Source of the DNA: Atopsyche davidsoni
Taxonomy: Eukaryota > Arthropoda > Insecta > Trichoptera > Hydrobiosidae
Direction of reading: 5' to 3'
NCBI GenBank assembly: GCA_022113835.1
Contig: JAILWY010000009.1
Location: 4,563,501-4,627,500 of the forward strand
DNA length: 64,000 nt
Shown: positions 12,522 to 27,291 of the stretch, piece by piece
Layout of the letters: each line of letters begins with the position of its first letter
How positions within the stretch are numbered: the stretch's first letter is position 1
Program-made: the position numbers and the translations under genes
Notes under the pieces: generated by a model
Told to the model about the DNA's origin: nothing
The model's input: only the letters and a program-made list of their open reading frames with translations
The model's database searches: none

Positions 12522-15360
12522 TTGTCTTATAAATTTTCGTTAGAATTTATTGAATAGGTTTTGTAAAAAATATGCTGTTGTTGAGATTTTTCGTTGAGGC
12601 TTTTTAAATTCATTTGTTTCTTGAACTGCTGAGTCCCTGATAGTCGATTCTATCAATAATGACTTGAGACCTCGTCCGTAAGCTAAAAATTTGAATGAAG
12701 TATTAAATATTCTATAACATCGGATCTGGGGCAACCGTTGCTTTATGTAGAATATGATATTTGCCAGGAAGAAGTTAATGTATGTGAGGGCGAACAGTAC
12801 TTGGCTCATCTATTAAAAGAAAAATTGAAGACGTCCACGAAAGTCAAACTTATATTATTTTTTAATTTTTATGGGAAAATTTTAGTGACAACAATATCAC
12901 TTTGCTGCAATCTTGTTAAAATCACAGATATATTGTTTGAAGTTTTATTTTATTTAGTATAAATATATAATATGCTAGATCACCATTTTTTACCTTATTG
13001 TGTGGAGTGTTTTTAGGTACTCATTTTGTTAGGTATATCGGTTTTACACTCGCATATATTGATCGCTCGCCCAGTAACAGTACTACCGTAGTTGAATTGG
13101 ATACAGCGCCAGGTCGCGATAGCCAAGGTGTTTATATCGAATATCCCCTATATCTCAGAATATTTTGTAAGAGTGTTATTTTGGCAAAATAATTAGGAAA
13201 CTTAAAAATTTAAAAAATTGAATATTCAGAAACAGCCGTAACTGCCTGTGGTTAGTTTGAACTGCTTGCGATTTCTCATTTATGAAAATTAGTATGGTTA
13301 AAAAATATCTTGATAAATTAAGTGCTCTTCGCTCATTGGGTTAACATAGGAAAATATAAATATATAGTTATATTAATGTATAAGCTATGACTTCCTGGTT
13401 GGTCGACCTAAAGGGGTCCCTCAGTACTTGCGCATATATATTATATGAATATTATTCGCAGTTGTTGGGAATGTAAAGTAGTTATACATTTAACATCAAA
13501 CAAACATAATGGACAGTTCACCAACCCCTCATTTCTGCCATTACTCTAACCCCCCTTAATTCATATAAGAGATAAACATATGCACACTTCCCAAGCCACA
13601 AAAATGTTGAATTTGAATTCGAAACAAAACTTAAATTACATTATATAAAAAACATCATGTAGTTTCTCCAGGATATAAGATCGATGAACAAGTGCACTAG
13701 CAATTGAATAACAAAGATTTGTAAATAATAAGGGTACACTTACATTTCACGATACACGTATTTTGATAGGTAACATTATTTGTTTGATAAAAATTGTTTT
13801 ATACTGCACAATCTTTGGTTTTGTACGATTAGAAGACTGTTTACACTAAAGATGCACACACACTTATATGAAAAAAAAATTAAAATATCGCCCAGTTGTA
13901 ATTATGTCTCTAAAGCTTCTCCTTCAGCAGATGTCGTTTTGTGAGCTTTTAAGTCATTACGAATCATTCAAAGTCGATGACAGTTTTATCTGAATTCAAT
14001 GGAGCTCTTATTTTTATGACTGGAACATTTTCAGACAGTGCTCTCAGTGTTGTTTTAGTGTCGCAGTTTATCTTCCAAAGGGAGTACTTTAACAGTCTAT
14101 TAACTTCTACATAATAAATATTCGAATTTTATTACTATTCCTCCACGCACATTTTGAATGCGTTATTTAAGTTTTTTTCAGTTAGTATATTTTATCAATA
14201 CGCACGCAATAAACCACAGTAGAACAAAAAATATTAATTCGCCAAAATATTATGATATATAATTAGTTTTTTGGGGTGAAAAATTCTGATGATTTGCGCG
14301 ATCATTAAGGGTAGTTTAATTTAATTGCAATATTTTGATCTACATGAATGCGAGATCATTAAAATTGTTTTACTCTTTTGTGTGTATTACGATTTTTAAC
14401 TAAGCATGAGGGTGAATACCGAGGCTTTTAAGGGTAGCATAGTCACGGAGAGTTATTTAAGGAGAATTAAATTGAGAACGTCTTTCATTGATAATAAATA
14501 TTTTCATATCCAAATGATTGACAAAAAAACAGCTACGGTTTACGATGTGAAGAGTAATTGTGATTTTCCGTGTTTAATTCTTTTGTTTCCTATTTAGTCG
14601 AAGAAAATAAATCTAAAACAGTATTTACAATGATATTACCAATTGGAACATTGACTATATTTAGTACAAAAGATCTTTTGAACATTTTATTTGTGTATTA
14701 AGACGCTTTGAGACATTCTTATAACCATCTAATTATTTTTTGAGCCTACTCTTTTGATATTCTACAACTGGAATAAATACTAATTGTGCGGAAAAGTATA
14801 AAAGGAATATCTTGATGGGTTATTACACTTTTGCAAGATGATCCTTTTATTAAATTTATAAACAAATAATAAAACAATAAATATACACAAAATAGCTGAC
14901 TTGTTGATTACAATTTGAATACGACATTTTTAATTTTGCTACGACGTCACTAGATATGATGGTCTTTGATTTCTTATCCAAATATTAGACGTGTCTGTGG
15001 TATTATATTTTAATACAACACTCCTTTTATTATATATATGTTGCCTATCCGTTATCTCTTTATCCATTTGACAGTAGTCTCTAAGCTTGTCAAGGTTATT
15101 TGCACACCTCAGCCTTACCGGCCAGTGAATGTAAAAATCAAAAAAATGACTTTGTTGAGACTACTCGCAGTTGAAAGTCATTACTACTAGTTGATCATTT
15201 ATGCAATTGTGGCGATGGTTTTAACATAAAAATAAGTCGATAGGTATAATATATTTTTTATAATATTTTGTACGGTTGATCAATCAGTCTGGTGGACCTG
15301 ATGTATTACTGATTGCTTGATGTACAGTTTGTCAGGTTAATTCCAACAGGTAAATACGTG
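12522..15360. other. AT-rich DNA, no gene seen
   Basis: Only short AT-type frames. A partial match to the start of miR-1 at 13468 was rejected. Confidence 0.6.
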
Positions 15361-15364
15361 GCCT

Positions 15365-15660
15365 TAGATGTTCTTCGGTAGACTGCCCCCTCACCTGTTG
15401 TGCGGACGAGGCAGAGCTGTACGCAAGTCTGTTGCGCAGCGGCTCGGCACTGATCGCGTTAACACGGCCGTTCAAAGAAAGGGGCGCTTCGCTGGAAGCC
15501 GGGGGCGTTCGTACGGAGACCCGGCCGATCCTACCAGCCTGGCGCCGGGCTGGTGCTCACCGAGAGACCTCATCATGGAGGACAAATCGACATCGCCAGC
15601 AACGAACGACGGCACAGTTTGGAGACGATCGTCTCCCAATTTAAACACACTCAATTCTTG
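15365..15660. promoter_or_regulatory. GC island with perfect palindrome GGAGACGATCGTCTCC
   Basis: 16-bp palindrome at 15621-15636. On plus an 86-codon frame (start ...TCCADEAELYASLLRSGSAL) ends at 15642, with AATAAA at 15778. On minus there is a spliced exon candidate. The island may be regulatory, coding, or both. Confidence 0.35.
15561..15656 (-). CDS. Candidate internal exon, 96 nt
   Basis: Acceptor TCTTGTGTTTTCAAG, donor CTCTCG|GTGAGC. The frame reads LSVFKLGDDRLQTVPSFVAG then DVDLSSMMRSL (phase 1 in and out). The opposite strand is also open, starting in the TGCCCCCTCACC region near 15382 and running to a stop at 15642. A perfect 16-bp palindrome (15621-15636) sits inside. Confidence 0.22.
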
Positions 15661-15789
15661 AAAACACAAGATAATAACACTCACACAGGCTTATTGTTGA
15701 CATGTTTCGTTACAATCAATAATATGTATAAATATTTAAAATTTGCTAAAAACATATTCGACATCTCCGATGAATTTAAATAAAACGTG

Positions 15790-17390
15790 TCGTTTTTTTT
15801 TTTCAAACGCAAATTCTATATCTCGTTGGCGTTTTATGTAACTGCTCCCAAACTGCCTGTTGTGTATAAATATTTTATTCCGTCAACTCCTTTTTTTTTT
15901 TTTAGAATAATATATAAATACTCCGAATTATTACTAATTTTAAAAGTATATGTGGTGATTCTTTTAATTTATAGGTTAATAATATAAAATTTACTCTAAA
16001 AGTATTTTTTATTCTTCTTTTTTTAATAGAGGCATTCTTCAATTATTTCTATCCATACAAATGTCAGTTATTAAGTCATTGTTTTTTTAAATATTTTTTT
16101 CATTGACTAAAGAAGATTTTATAATTTATTTCTAAAAACCTAGACAAATATTCGAAACTTTCCTGTGCAGCGTTTTTGATTTATTACAAAATCAAACTTT
16201 TTCTGGAAGAAAAGCAACAAGTTCCGTTTATTGCAGACAATGATTTTCTACATGCGTCTATGTTCGGTATGGGCAAATCAATGAAGGTAGCTGATGAGAT
16301 CAACTTAGCTAAAGCTGGATGTATTTGTTATTGAAGACAAACGTTTCTAAACACAATTTCACTACTCTTATAAATATTTGATGTATATTTTTTGACCATT
16401 CAAAATGCTTTTTATTTAGGTAATGTTCAGTACTATTTTCAGAATATAATGTAATTCAGCAGGCTATGGTGTGTATTAAAGCTGGACATGTTATTTTTAA
16501 AGAAATGGAGGACAATAGTTTTGGTGACCCTACCGCACCCATAACCCGCCGCCGCGCGAGTCGCGATAGATGGTGGAAAACCTGTGTTTATCTTGTGTTA
16601 TCGGCGAATAAAAATCTTTTATCTTCATTTTGCCATTACAGTGGGTATGTATGTCGTATTTGCAATGTAAATCATTCTCATAGGTGGATTGTGATCGGCT
16701 CATTTGATTACTCACGAATGAACGATTTCATAAAAGCTCTTTTTCACACATTAATAATCACCATCGTCACGTCTTTGGAGTTTTCAGAAGAAGTTCTTTA
16801 TTATTTAAGTTATTTAATTAAATAACTTTATATTTGTTTCAACAATCAAGCGTAATTGTAAATCTACAAGTATTATTCAGTGATTTTATATTCTCATAAT
16901 TTATTAGTTATAATGAAATATTTTACGTTTTATTAAAAAATGTTACTGCACAAGTTGCTTTTAATTAAATTGAATTGTTTTTTGTTTTAATGACAATCTA
17001 AAAATTTTTCTACGAAAGGTTAATCTTTTTCATATATCTTTCGTATAGATAAGAGACGTGATAACTTTTGGAAACTCTTATTACGTATACAATATACTTA
17101 TATAAAATATTATGAAAAACGCTTAAATAATATTTTAAATTGTTGAAAAATAATATACACTATAACATGGATTTTAGAATTAAAAATATTATATTAGTTT
17201 TGATATTGTAATGTAGGTTGTTTATTTATAGTGCTATTTAAAAGAACCATTACATAATTTATGTCATCAGAAATTTTAAACTTAAAAAACATTGAAATTC
17301 AATTTTTGGGTAATGAAGTGTTATATTACTAAAAATAAATGATAGCTCCTGCTTCAAATGCAAACATCCAACTGTCTTTTGATGGTTAGT
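15790..17390. other. AT-rich DNA; one 119-codon ATG frame
   Basis: The frame at 16466-16825 starts with a true ATG but its length is about what chance gives over six frames of this composition. No domain. Confidence 0.5.
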
Positions 17391-17422
17391 CGTTTTTTTT
17401 TATTTCTTGGCATGGCACAACT

Positions 17423-17530
17423 ACTCACGAGTCTCAACCGACCGGGGATGTCTCTGCGGGGTTGTTTATGCCTTCCATACAGCTGGAGTGACAGTTGCTC
17501 GGCTTCAGATTGGGTGGGACTGAAAAACTG
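17423..17530 (-). CDS. Candidate internal exon in a small GC patch
   Basis: Acceptor GCGCAGTTTTTCAG, donor CTC|GTGAGTAG. The one open frame (phase 2 in, 0 out) reads PTQSEAEQLSLQLYGRHKQP then RRDIPGRLRL. It lies just past the end of the MADF-BESS gene, with which its phase cannot be joined because that gene stops at 18056. Ends are given to within a few bases. Confidence 0.25.
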
Positions 17531-17624
17531 CGCAGGATGCGAGGGACGAAACAGTCAATGACCTCTCACTTCCGCTCCTTGAACATCTGGAAGACTCACA
17601 TACGCGGTCGGATAATAAATGTAA

Positions 17625-17629
17625 CATAA

Positions 17630-17673
<44 letters not shown>

Positions 17674-17682
17674 ATTATTATG
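17625..17682. repeat. TA repeat framed by inverted CATAATAATTATATATA arms
   Basis: About 17-bp inverted arms (17625-17641 and 17666-17682) close a (TA)n core, giving a long hairpin. TAA stands on both sides. It could be a tiny MITE or just a palindromic microsatellite. Confidence 0.7.
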
Positions 17683-17874
17683 TAAATAAATATAAATATA
17701 TGTGTATGCGTGTGTGTTTGTGAGTCTAACAGTTTTATGGAATTTTAGAATAATACAAAAAATATAATTTTACAGTAAAAAAATATTTATTGACATGTTT
17801 ATCTGATAAATTTTTATAGTTGATCTTTTTTAAATTAAGATGTCAAATATAAAATGCAAACACAATTTAGTATT

Positions 17875-18054
17875 TTTATTCCATTTGGACAAACATTTGA
17901 ATGTTTACAATTACTTTATATTTGCATAAAATAATCGTATTGTTAATTTTAATAACTCCATGTTATTTTTTTTCGAGGAAAGTACATTTAAAGTTTATAG
18001 TTATAGTTTTCCAAAAATATCAATAATTTTAACTCTGATGTTGGCCAGTTTATT
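17875..18054 (-). terminator. 3' UTR and candidate poly(A) signals of the MADF-BESS gene
   Basis: On the minus strand AATAAA occurs at 18054-18049, only two bases after the stop codon, and again at 17880-17875 after about 175 bases. The distal one leaves a more normal 3' UTR. Which is used cannot be told from sequence. Confidence 0.45.
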
Positions 18055-18055
18055 T

Positions 18056-20195
18056 TCAGCTATAAGTATTAGTTATATTAGAATTTTCAGGAATGTTTAT
18101 AATAGGTATATTTTGATGATTTATAATAGTTTCTGCTTCAAACATTTTCACGATTTCCATATCCTGAGACGTGAGTTGCTTCGGGTCGGTATTGTGCACC
18201 AGTTGGTTTTCCTGCGGAGGGTGCGAGGACACACCTGGACTAGGTGGTTTTGGTTTACCATTACATCTAAACTTCCGAAGAGTCTGGAGTATCTCGATTT
18301 GTGCCAACACCTTATCATCATCTTGTATACCTCTGAAGAACGGCACCAATGATAAAAGAAACATTTTATCGTGGTCATCTTCCATAGGTTTTTGTACATT
18401 TTCTTCTGAAGAATATGTAATATGAGATGATTTTTTTTCCAATTTAATTCCAATTGAAGGATCCGGTTCACCGCGTGCTTCCTGTCGATTCAGAGATACT
18501 AATGGAAAGCTTGATTTTTGAGACGCCGTATTGTGTTCTAGGTTCGAAGTATCTGAGATATCTTCTACTGATTCTTCATATGTAATATCTTTAGATTCAG
18601 TATCTATTGCTTGTACTTCTTGGTAACTCCTGAAAAATATTTTGATTTTACTGAAATATATAATACTGTGTTGATAATAAATAATAAATATTAAATTTAT
18701 CAATAAGAAATTAATTTAATTATAGATTCCATTATAAGATCCTTTTTATCTCCGAAGGAAACACCTGAGAAATATCCTAAGATAAACGGATTTCAGTTAG
18801 CCATACACATTAAAAAAAAATAGAACCATCAATTTTAACACCATTGATAACCTTGTTATCAAAAACTATTCTATATATTACAAAATGTTTTATACTTATT
18901 CCGAAAAATTCTTTATTGGATAAAGTATTTAATTTCGGTTTTAGGTTAGTATGTAAGTAGTCAGAATCATATTTAACTATATGTTAATTTGGGAATGTCC
19001 ATAGTTAACTTATTTTTTTCATACTAATCTAAATCGTGTTTATTTGACATATTTTAATCCGTTTCAAATTGTGACCATAGTGTCATTATCTTATTCAAAG
19101 TAACCGACATGAATTAATAAAAATATTTAAAAACTATAATATTTCTAACCCATTTTGATTAAAATCGATGAAAATGCCTGCAAGATTCAATGAAAAATTA
19201 TTTATTTAATATTTAACTTACGAGTCGCTAACTTTACGTTTTCGGTATGTTTTTAGTAAAAATTTGAGTTCATCGGCGTAGAGATATTTTTTCTTGTAAA
19301 CTGTGCCATTTATATTGACCGTCTTCCTGTCTGCTTTTTCAGATTTTAGGAATGTGTCCCTCAGAGACCTCCATCGCTTCAATACTTTTTGACCTAAAAA
19401 AAAATAATTTCTCAAAGCGGTTGATCTGCCTCGTTTAATCACCACCTAGGAAATAATTATACAAAAGGTATGGGTTATAGAAAAAAACTACATATTTAAA
19501 TAGTTTTTTAAATGTCATGGTTTTTCTCAAACCGAAGAATGTACTTTTTTTCAATTAATATTGTCTATATTACAGAACTTCTTGGAAATTAATTGAAATG
19601 CATTTCCAGCAACTGTTTGATGGTTTTTAGGTATTACAAAGCGTGACAGCTACCGTCCGTAAAAATGTAAAAATAAATTAATTTGAACGGTAGGTAATGT
19701 TTTGGAAAGAAACACGCATCTAATAAATGCTTCCCACTTCCGAATATTCTATCGCTCAGTTTTCCAAAGTTTGATCAATCAAAGAAATAATTATTAAATT
19801 GTTAAATGCGTCGTCGCGTTTCTATACAGCGAGTGGTACTCCTCGTATAATCCATACGATTGAAATTAAATAAAAAAATATTGAAAAAAGTACACAGTAG
19901 AATATGTGCTGTTTTTGAAAATCTAATCAATAAATTTTTATTTTTTTATATATATTTTATCGTCAAAATGTAGATAGGCGATTTTGATGTCGATGAAAAG
20001 CGAAGTATGCTTACCACATTTATACCTATCCTTGGCTGTCATTTTGTCCCAGTCGGTGACGACAGCCGCGCTGACCGCTTCCCATGCGCCTCTCTTCTCC
20101 GTCTTGTTGTTGTACCCGGGGCAGGTCGGGTCGTACAGGCACGCGTTGTCCCTGACCGCCATTATCAGCCGCTTGATGTTGATTTGGAAGTCCAT
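18056..20195 (-). CDS. MADF-BESS domain transcription factor, 3 exons, 308 aa
   Basis: Spliced minus-strand gene. Coding exons are 20195-20015 (181 nt), 19393-19222 (172 nt) and 18629-18056 (574 nt, stop TGA). The introns are 621 and 592 nt, with GTAAGC...TTTTTTAG and GTAAGT...TTTTTCAG ends, and phases 1 and 2 join without a shift (927 nt in all). The start is the first ATG in frame, in a good context (GCCAGCCATGG). Residues 5-112 form a MADF (Myb/SANT-like) domain: LI at 10-11, LYDP at 20-23, AW at 37-38, and RWRSLRD at 67-73, which is read across the first splice. Residues 119-200 are acidic and Ser-rich. Residues about 202-238 form a BESS motif (DKMFLLSLVPFFRG, then DDDKVLAQIEILQTLRKF). 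The tail is low-complexity. Known for the family: sequence-specific DNA binding through MADF and protein contacts through BESS, in the nucleus (Adf1 and Stonewall types). I cannot name the ortholog. Two introns argue against a transposon MADF protein. Confidence 0.88.
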
Positions 20196-20440
20196 GGCTG
20201 GCGATGGGCTCTCGGGCTGGACGGCAGGCGGCGCGTCTCGTCCGCCGGAGACCGACGGATGTACTGGCGCGCGGCGCGGCCTTGGACGTCTTGCGTCGTA
20301 CGTCGACGGAAAGGGACGCACGATGACGGAATTATTACTCTAGCGCGGTTGGCGAAGTTGCCAAAGCGTGACTTGCTCACCGAGGTTGAGTTTTTGTCGC
20401 GTACGTCACGTCGCGCGTCGACGGACCGGAGGAAATTTAA
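20196..20440 (-). promoter_or_regulatory. CpG-rich 5' region of the MADF-BESS gene
   Basis: The 245 bp upstream of the MADF-BESS start are GC- and CpG-rich in an AT-rich setting and hold a CRE-like TACGTCACGTCG near 20402-20413. The coding frame stays open upstream to 20321 but has no ATG there, so this is read as 5' UTR and promoter. No TATA box stands out. Confidence 0.55.
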
Positions 20441-23400
20441 AAAATATTTTCACAACAAAATACACCACTTTAAATGCACCAGCTCTATTGTGAGTAGTTG
20501 GATATGCAAGCCTCTGCAGAATATATAATTCATCCAAAATGTTTATTGAGGATAGGGGATTACGTTGGCAGGGTTTGTCGAGTGATTGGAAAATGTTACG
20601 ATTGTTCAGTGCAAGCTGCATGCTCATAGTCATATAGATTCATATTAAATAGTAAAAAAGGCAATCCAAGTTCAAATTCAAAGTTATAGATATCGTTCAC
20701 TGCTATGTTTTAGTACTTCTCCGCAAAAGAGATTGGTGACCATTTCATTAATCACATATTTATACTGGACCAGTCATACTAATTCGGCTGTACTCCCGAC
20801 GCCCAGCCATCTGGAATGCCTCTTTTTCATTCGTTAATTTATTTGGTTATGTTTATTATTATATATTTATCTCTTTTTTTAAATTGTGTTTTATGTCTTA
20901 CATCTAATTTTTTAACATTCATTTCTTGCTAAACAGTTGCTAAATAGTATCTTAACTACAATGGATATATTTTTTAATTGCACTACTCATAGAGTACATA
21001 ACATTTTTGAATCAGAATATATTGAAGATCGATACCTCATATCCGGCGCGTAATTTTTTTATTCAAAAAACTCTATTAATTTTATTTGTTGGTTTTTAAG
21101 AAGATTTATTTATAACCATCGGCCGTGAAAACCTACGCAGTTGGAAACGAAAAAATATCCCGACAAATAAAATAAAATTAAAACATGATAAAACAAAGTG
21201 TTTCCAGCGCACATCGACCGGCCAACCGCCCGATACGAGCGCAAACACGATCGGCTATCCGAGATCCACACTGAATCTTAACCGGTATTATTACATCATA
21301 GTAAATAAAATGCAACCAAATGCTATAAAAACATTAATCTATTATATTTTGAGTACATACATACACATATTGTTGCGTTTATCTCATTATTTAATGACGC
21401 AAGATGTACCGATGACGTATTATCATATTATGGCTAGATGAAGCAATCAATTTGCCGAAATGGCTCTGTATTGTTTTTTAAATTATTATTTAAAGAGAGG
21501 GAAACATTAAAGTTTAGATTATTTTAAAATTAAAACACTAAATATTTGTGGACCCCCAAAGCAATTTTTTTTTATTTAAGTCCGATGAAACGGCTATGGT
21601 TGGTAAAATTGCACTTGTCTAAAAATATAATTCATGATAAATAATTGCTCGAAATGTCTACAAAATTTATCGAAAAATTTTGATTGTATAATAGATAGGC
21701 ACTTTTTAAATATTAACCAATATGTGGTTTTTAATAATACATGCTAAATGTAGTATTTTTTAAGTAATGCACTTATTGAATATAAAATTTGTACATAAAT
21801 ACGAAGATATTTTACATTGAATTCAGTATTATTTGGGGGGGTGTTTAAAAGTATAATTAATACGCATTGTTACATAAATTCAATAAAAGTGGCCGAAAAA
21901 AAAATTTCTGGTATGAACAGACATAAATTTAAAATATTACTTTGTTGTTTATTTTATGTATCACTTATCAAAACTTTGCGATTAAGGTTTCAAATGTTTT
22001 CATAAAATGAGCTTTTCTTTCAGCTTAAAGTTTTCTCAATTTTAATATTACTCACGTCAATGTATCATAACTATCAACTAGTTAAAGCCTTACATTCAAA
22101 ACATTTAAGTCGACGAGATTTAAAGGCTCTTTGAAGTAGATGCTAAAGCGTAATAAATGAACTTTTGCATTGTAAATATTAAATCAAGTTTCAAAATTAT
22201 GAAATTTCAATTGCTAGGGAAATCTTTTGTACGAAAGAAAAGGTTTATTTTTTCAAGGTTGAGAAGGTATGAGAGGAAGCCACCCCGTGCCGTTATAAGT
22301 TACGAAATAAAAGGGGATGTTTTGGTGACGCAATATTGTCGAAGTTACGTCACAACTCTCCTTTGATATTTTTTTGAGATTACAAAAAAACAGGAATGCT
22401 TTATAAATTAACTCATTCATAATTTCATATTTTTAAGGTATTATTTTCGATTTTTTATGGTGTAAAATATGCTGAAAGCTACGTTCTATAACTTAAACTA
22501 AATGTAATGGCTTTGAAATCTTACTTATAAGAAAACATCGTATCGTAGGTTTTTAATTAAAAGTTAACACTATTGCTGATGCAATTTTACTCGACAGATC
22601 TCGCCTATGTTTACAATAGCCCCACTCAGTTTTGATTTGACTGAGGACACTTTATGAACATACGTTTCTCTAAAAGCTATCGGATACTTATCGATTGTTA
22701 AAAAAATATCGAAGTTATACCACAGGACAGCTTAAAAAATAAATCTCTTATGAAACGTTTCTTCGTTTACAGATCAAGTCTTTTTGGCCAATAATACCCT
22801 ATTGCATGTAACATAAATCAAATATATTCATTATGATGTATTCTCCCAAGTGATAAATTTGCACAAATATCGTAGACGAAACTACGCCCAAAAATCTCAA
22901 CTCAACGAGGCTAATCATCACCCAAGCAAATAAATTCACGGCGATTAATTAATCGTTCAGATTATAATTTTTATTTTGTTTGTTTGTTTCAGAAGTCTCC
23001 AGACTCTAGTCTTCCGTTTACCGATTAACAGGTAAGAGAACTATACTTGTATATATAATTGTATATCGGTACGTTTTCTACTTACAACTATTGTTACATC
23101 CTGTTACAACCTTGTTGTCATCTAGATTCGATCTATTTCGATTTAATCAGTTTTCCACCCTCAAAGAAACGTTCTTCTTCTTTTTTAACTACTGACTGTT
23201 TGAATCGTTATTATTTATTTCCGTTTGGATTGACGAGTATGTGACTCAATGTTTTCGACCGAATTTTGGTAAAAACATAACATGGATAATTTTTAATTGT
23301 TGTGGTAAAAATACAGATTGAATTTATTAATTCATCACATCATTAAATCTGCAGTTAATTATCGAGAAAAAAATTGAAAGAAAAACAGGCATTGGAAGAA

Positions 23401-23467
23401 AGAAAACTATCGTGGAAGCGGAATTTATGCCAGTGGCTAGATTCGGGAGTATAGCCGAAATAGTATG

Positions 23468-23541
23468 ACTGGCTCAGTACAAAAAAAATATTCCGTAAAA
23501 TGGTCACTAATATCTTCTGGAGAGAGGCACTTGGAGAAGTA
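23468..23541 (+). repeat. Interspersed repeat family, decayed copy D
   Basis: GACTGGCTCAG, AAATGGTCAC and GAGAGAGGCACTTGGAGAA follow the order and spacing of the same motifs in copy C, with a 7-8 base A-run inserted. This is the oldest recognisable copy. Confidence 0.4.
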
Positions 23542-23900
23542 TCTATTAATTCACCCCATAAGTAAAATATATTCAAGATGATTTAGTATTGTTTTACTGA
23601 TGTGTGTACGTTGTTAACGTCAATTTTGAAAATTAGTCTTAAATGGATTTTACCAGTGAACTCGTCTGGGTTTTGTATCTTTACAATGTTAGACAAGGAG
23701 TTTACGATACGTTAAATTCAATCGCATATGTTTTATCTTTTAATATCAAATATTTATTCAGATGTTTCCATAAATTTGTTATTATTGTTTTTGGTTACGT
23801 CAGTTTGCTGTTCAATATTGATGTTCAGTGATGACGTATCAATATTGACACCTGGAAGTATGGTCTAAAGTTTTAGTTGAATTACTGCATTATATTATAT

Positions 23901-23931
23901 AATTATTATGATATAACAATTATTATGATAT
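23901..23931. repeat. Two AATTATTATGATAT units, 17-bp period
   Basis: Exact 14-mers at 23901-23914 and 23918-23931 within AT-rich DNA. Confidence 0.8.
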
Positions 23932-24028
23932 TATAATAGCCAAATAATATGGAAAACTATTAACATTCTTATTAAATATATGTAATAAGCAAAAACTTAG
24001 GGAAGCAAATTCAGCATATCCGCATATA

Positions 24029-24350
24029 TTAAAATCTGTAACCCACCATAGTAAAAACTACTAATTTCAAAAAGACAATCGTAAAAATGCTCGGCACTGA
24101 TTCAGATGGTGTTGAGTTGACGGCCAGCGTATAAATAATGATGCCAATTTTTAATTTCGAAACCTCATGAAAGTTAGAGCGCCAGGCATCGGGCAGGTTG
24201 CAAAGTGTCAGTGGGGCATGTATTTGAGGCTGGAGGACGTCGGGACGCCCGGAGGCGCCGGCGCTGACAGGTGACGCCTGGCCCGGTCCTAAATAATGCA
24301 CGGCCGGGGCTACCTGGCGGCTCCCATCACCAGCGTTCACCGACTCACTG
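24029..24350 (-). CDS. Candidate terminal exon / long ORF in a GC island
   Basis: After an acceptor CTCTCTCCCCCAG the frame is open for 106 codons to a TAA at 24029, starting SESVNAGDGSRQVAPAVHYL and running on into AT-rich DNA. No poly(A) signal is close. It may be chance because the GC island is stop-poor. Confidence 0.2.
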
Positions 24351-24989
24351 CTGGGGGAGAGAGTCAATCGTTGTTTTGGAATCTGGATGAAATGATAATG
24401 GGTTTTTGTTGTTTCGGAATTTTGTATAAAATTCAACACAAAATGGCAATGCCAAATTCAGTTTTATTTTTATTAAAGTGTACTTGCTTTAGGAGAATGC
24501 ACATATGTGACACATTCAATTGATTTTATTTTTTTTTCTTGTCAAATTTCATTCGCCGAACTAAAAAAAACCAGCGTGCAACATTTTTTTATACTCGTTT
24601 TTCTACGTCACTGTTTTGTACATGCTACGTTGAAAATAAAAAGTGACATGCTCGCCTTTAACTTGAATTTGAATCAAATTCTAGTGTTTTAAATATACGG
24701 GAAGAATTAATATACATTAAAAATAACTTATGTTTCGGGAGGCAGGATGTTATTATCGTATTAAGAGAGTAACAAAATCAAATCAAAATATATCTACAAA
24801 TGTACCTTTTTTTATGAAAATACTTTGTTTTATATTTTCCAAATCACAAATAAATTAAACAAGTTATCTATTTCGGTAATCCACGTGCTTCTAAGTATGT
24901 ATAACCTATTCGGAGATGGCCCGACGCTTCCTCAGGCAGTGGCGTCTCGTACATATCAAAACATTGATGCGTCAAAATATTGTTATTTG

Positions 24990-26965
<1,976 letters not shown>

Positions 26966-27217
26966 ATGAAATGTAAGTATTTGAGATTGAACACGAGGCA
27001 TCCGGAGCATGTAGTGCTTGGGTATTATGAAATTCATGCCCCCTCCAGCGAGCGTGGGGTAATGAACAGACGGAGTGACGGGCACTCGGGCGGGCCTGCC
27101 TCCCGATACATTTTGTATGTCCTCCGCGGCCTTGTCGGCCTGTCTCGCTGGCGGTACCCAACCTACCCCCGCCGTGCCGCTTTACCTGACTTTTAAAAAT
27201 TTCCAATTGTACCTTAC

Positions 27218-27291
27218 TTCTAACTTCTGATAGCGGAGACATGGGATCAGACAAACTGGAGCGCGGCTGGACATTGAACGTCGCACGATAG
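27218..27291 (-). CDS. Candidate internal exon, 74 nt
   Basis: Acceptor with a TTTTTTTT tract then GAGCAG; donor AGAA|GTAAGG. The single open frame reads YRATFNVQPRSSLSDPMSPL then SEVR (phase 2 in, phase 1 out), a Ser/Pro-rich peptide. The exit phase fits the candidate at 15656-15561 if nothing lies between. Confidence 0.27.

Larger units (their letters stand above)
20441..24145. other. AT-rich intergenic DNA with one conserved-looking patch
   Basis: 21190-21300 is a GC-richer patch (CATCGACCGGCCAACCGCCC, GATCGGCTATCCGAGATCC) without splice sites, perhaps regulatory. The rest, apart from repeat copy D, shows nothing. Confidence 0.4.

Noticed and set aside
13468..13478. GGAATGTAAAG, like the start of miR-1
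   Set aside because: Diverges after 11 bases and no precursor hairpin is present.
16466..16825. 119-codon ATG frame as a gene
   Set aside because: Length is within chance expectation over six frames; no domain, no splice or poly(A) support.
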